Assembly (NCBI GenBank): GCA_017527865.1
Contig: JAFXPN010000011.1
Location: 1 to 64,000, forward strand
Direction: 5' to 3'
DNA from: Clostridiales bacterium
GTDB taxonomy: Bacteria; Bacillota; Clostridia; Saccharofermentanales; Saccharofermentanaceae
Length of the DNA stretch: 64,000 bases
Shown: positions 62,022-64,000 of the stretch, piece by piece
Layout of the letters: the number at the start of each line of letters is the position of its first letter
Numbering within the stretch: the first letter of the stretch is position 1
The notes under the pieces: model-generated
Databases searched by the model: none
What the model was told of the DNA's origin: nothing
What the model saw: the letters and a program-made list of their open reading frames with translations, nothing else
Position numbers and translations under genes: made by a program

Positions 62022-63551
62022 TTATCCCCTGTAATGTAAACAAAGCATTGTCAGATCGTCGAACGGGTCCTCTCCTTTGACAAACTCGGCCGCGACCGCT
62101 CTTACATCCCCGATTATCTTCTCGGACGATTTGTCCGCCGACGCATTCAGCGCGGATAACATACGCTCCGTACCGAACATATTCCCCGCATTATCAACGG
62201 CCTCCGGCAGACCGTCGGTATAAAGGAATATCTTTGTCCCGGGTTCAAGCATCATCTCGTATTCCTTATACTGCATGCCTTCCATGCCGCCCAGGACAAA
62301 TCCGTGTTCATCCTTATAGATCTCGAACGGCCGCCCCGGCCGCATTATCGCGGGATATTCATGCCCGGCATTTGCCGCTGTGAGCCTTCCCGTGGACAGC
62401 TCAAGGATGCCGAACCAGCAGGTGACGAACATTTCGGCTTTGTTATTCGCGCATAAAGAATCATTTGTCAGTTTCAGCACTTCGCTTACGGACTTTCCGA
62501 GCTTGGCGCTGTTCTGAAGTATGGTCTTCGATATCATCATGAAAAGAGCCGCGGGGACGCCTTTGCCGCTTACATCCGCCATGACTACGCAAAGATGGTC
62601 GTCATCGATGAAGAAATAATCGTAGAAATCTCCTCCGACTTCCCTCGCCGGTATCATGGCCGCATAAAGATCGATCTCGGGCCTTCCCGGGAAGGGCGGG
62701 AATATATTGGGAATGTGACTCTGCTGGATCGATGCCGCTACGGACAGATCCCTTTCCGCGGCAGCCTTGATCCTGCTCTGCTCGAGGTTGATAAGACAAT
62801 ACATGAGCAGAAGGATAATGGAGATCACGCCGTAACTTATCGACAGGCCGTACACCATCATCGTCATGATGCCCACCCCGGTAGGCGCGATCACATAGAG
62901 CAGGAGCACCATGATCTGATATCTCTCGAGTTTCTTATGATACTTGAATACCATAAAGATGGTCGTCGCGGATACGACGAACATATAGATCATCGAGACA
63001 GGATACAGCGCGCTCCTGGAATACACACCCTGATCACTTATCGTGAAATACATCCCTGTCAGGATATTGATCAGCCTGAAGACTATCGCCGCGGTCATTC
63101 CGCAGCAAAGGACGAAGTCGATCTTTTTGATCAGCCGGTTGTCTGCTTTTATCATGGTCTCGGTGTACCGCCAGAAGAAATAGCAGCCTAACGGCATGCA
63201 CATATAATATAAGGTGTTGTCGATAAGGTTCAGCGTCTTAAGATCCGGGACACTGTCAACGATCCATGAGACAAGATCCGTCATGAGTCCCAGGAATGTG
63301 ACATTGATCAGGAATTTATAATACTTCCGGGTCGAACCTATCGTTCCCGTGTCGATAAAACAGCATATGAACAGGACAAAGCATACGACCATCCCCGTAA
63401 GATCAACGCCGATGTTGAGAAGATAGATCGGATAGATATTCTCCGATCCGCGGGCATAGATGATCCCGATACAAAAAACGAACAATACCAGATAGATGGC
63501 ACACGCCGTGACCGCCTGACGCTTACGTCTGATATCCGCTTCTTTATCCAA
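62022..63551 (-). CDS. membrane SpoIIE/RsbU-type serine phosphatase (PP2C)
   Basis: 509 residues, start TTG with CGGAGG about 10 bases upstream. Seven to eight membrane helices (about 15-255) form an uncharacterised sensor, then a short helix (IKAAAERDLSVAASIQQSHIPNIFPPFPG) leads to the phosphatase domain (about 285-508): AREVGGDFYDYFFIDDDHLCVVMADVSGKGVPAALFMMI with the metal-binding Asp residues, LTAANAGHEYPAIM, LFLYTDGLPEAVDN-like block and DPFDDLTMLCL. It should dephosphorylate the STAS protein in response to a membrane signal. Confidence 0.92.
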   Translation of the reverse strand: MDKEADIRRKRQAVTACAIYLVLFVFCIGIIYARGSENIYPIYLLNIGVDLTGMVVCFVLFICCFIDTGTIGSTRKYYKFLINVTFLGLMTDLVSWIVDSVPDLKTLNLIDNTLYYMCMPLGCYFFWRYTETMIKADNRLIKKIDFVLCCGMTAAIVFRLINILTGMYFTISDQGVYSRSALYPVSMIYMFVVSATTIFMVFKYHKKLERYQIMVLLLYVIAPTGVGIMTMMVYGLSISYGVISIILLLMYCLINLEQSRIKAAAERDLSVAASIQQSHIPNIFPPFPGRPEIDLYAAMIPAREVGGDFYDYFFIDDDHLCVVMADVSGKGVPAALFMMISKTILQNSAKLGKSVSEVLKLTNDSLCANNKAEMFVTCWFGILELSTGRLTAANAGHEYPAIMRPGRPFEIYKDEHGFVLGGMEGMQYKEYEMMLEPGTKIFLYTDGLPEAVDNAGNMFGTERMLSALNASADKSSEKIIGDVRAVAAEFVKGEDPFDDLTMLCLHYRG

Positions 63552-63583
63552 TATCCCGGAACCTCCGAGTAGTTATAGGATAG

Positions 63584-63589
63584 ATTATA
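63584..63589 (-). promoter_or_regulatory. -10 box for the phosphatase gene
   Basis: A perfect TATAAT on the minus strand, 32 bases before the TTG start, ahead of CGGAGG. No clear -35. Confidence 0.45.
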
Positions 63590-63653
63590 CTATTATTTGC
63601 GGATTATCTCTTTCCTTTTTGAAAATATCTTCGCGGCCAAACGGCAGGACGGA

Positions 63654-64000
63654 TCAGCCTTCGAGCGCGATCTCGAGCGCCTGCTCGTAAGGAAGAGGTC
63701 TTCCCCAGACAAAGCCCTGGATGTAATCGCATCCGATGTCCCTCAAAGTCTCTATCTGATCCTGTGATTCGACACCCTCGGAGATTACATCGAGCTTCAT
63801 GACATGACCTATGGAAACGATCATGGCAACATACTGCTGTGATGATTCGCTGTCGTTCATTACGTCTATGAATGACTTATCTATCTTGAGAAGATCTGAA
63901 GGGATGTTATTGAGATAGCTTAACGAAGAATAGCCGGTGCCGAAGTCATCGATCGCGATCTTGAATCCCATATCCTTAAGAGTATTGATCCGCTCAAGCG
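63654..64000 (-). CDS. EAL-domain phosphodiesterase (5' part outside the window)
   Basis: The frame is open to the right edge (…LERINTLKDMGFKIAIDD), so only the last 114 residues are present. They are the C-terminal half of an EAL domain with DDFGTGYSSLSYL, LLKIDKSFI, ISEGVESQDQIETL and CDYIQGFVWGRPLP intact. The upstream part, probably GGDEF or sensor domains, is not visible. It precedes the phosphatase gene on the same strand, 102 bases away. The EAL signature itself lies outside. Confidence 0.9.
   Translation of the reverse strand, partial: LERINTLKDMGFKIAIDDFGTGYSSLSYLNNIPSDLLKIDKSFIDVMNDSESSQQYVAMIVSIGHVMKLDVISEGVESQDQIETLRDIGCDYIQGFVWGRPLPYEQALEIALEG

Noticed and set aside
1..64000. 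tRNA, rRNA, riboswitch, prophage or insertion sequence
   Set aside because: I looked for tRNA-like clover-leaf ends, rRNA cores, known riboswitch cores and transposase or phage motifs by eye and saw none; a covariance-model scan could still find small RNAs.

Overview
This window looks like chromosomal DNA of a Gram-positive anaerobe of the class Clostridia, probably a gut or rumen Lachnospiraceae- or Oscillospiraceae-like bacterium. The reasons are moderate GC by eye, mostly strong GGAGG ribosome binding sites, Firmicutes-type families (DnaD and a DnaI/DnaC-like loader, VanW, YfhO, C+ type L28, SpoIIE/STAS/anti-sigma genes, Asp23, DUF6062) and no outer-membrane genes. I see no rRNA, tRNA, CRISPR array, transposase or phage gene. 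Most genes lie on the minus strand in tight operons, and no gene-free stretch exceeds about 200 bases.

Region 1 (1-23.4 kb) is mixed housekeeping. It holds Asp23, DUF6062 and DsrE-like genes, a long pilin-like protein, a DEDDh exonuclease, two YfhO-type membrane proteins, a lipid/diacylglycerol kinase-like gene with a SurA/PrsA-like foldase, HtrA with a 42-residue membrane protein, YigZ and a degenerate Nudix protein, a DUF4015 glycosidase-like protein, serS and rpmB. It closes with a run VanW - DnaD - helicase loader - acpS - inactive NlpC/P60-like protein.

Region 2 (23.5-53.2 kb) is a large cell-envelope polysaccharide region. A priming sugar-phosphate transferase and a GT2 enzyme diverge from VanW. 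manC supplies GDP-mannose. A nine-gene operon (gmd, rmd, ABC permease, Wzt-like ATPase, two small coiled-coil proteins, two GT4 enzymes, and a YidC-sulfatase fusion) should make GDP-D-rhamnose and build and export a D-rhamnose-containing polymer. Further on are a MATE transporter fused to an anti-sigma-like ATPase domain, two glycolipid-type glycosyltransferases (GT4 and MGDG-synthase-like), another GT4, a phosphohexomutase, a third YfhO protein, a large membrane protein and a CsbB/GtrB-like GT2. Together these suggest synthesis and decoration of a lipid-anchored, teichoic-acid-like glycopolymer. Inside this region sits an orphan PD-(D/E)XK nuclease-like gene bracketed by GTGTCA palindromes, which may be a small mobile unit.

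Region 3 (53.2-64 kb) holds an aminopeptidase C, a TetR regulator and a signalling block: a LacI-type ligand sensor fused to GGDEF-EAL, an HPt protein, a REC-GGDEF-EAL response regulator, an active-looking GGDEF cyclase, an anti-sigma kinase, a STAS anti-anti-sigma factor, a membrane SpoIIE-type phosphatase and a truncated EAL gene. It couples c-di-GMP turnover to a partner-switching module.

A recurring feature is promoters whose -10 box lies only 6-9 bases before the start codon of genes with no Shine-Dalgarno sequence, which suggests leaderless mRNAs.
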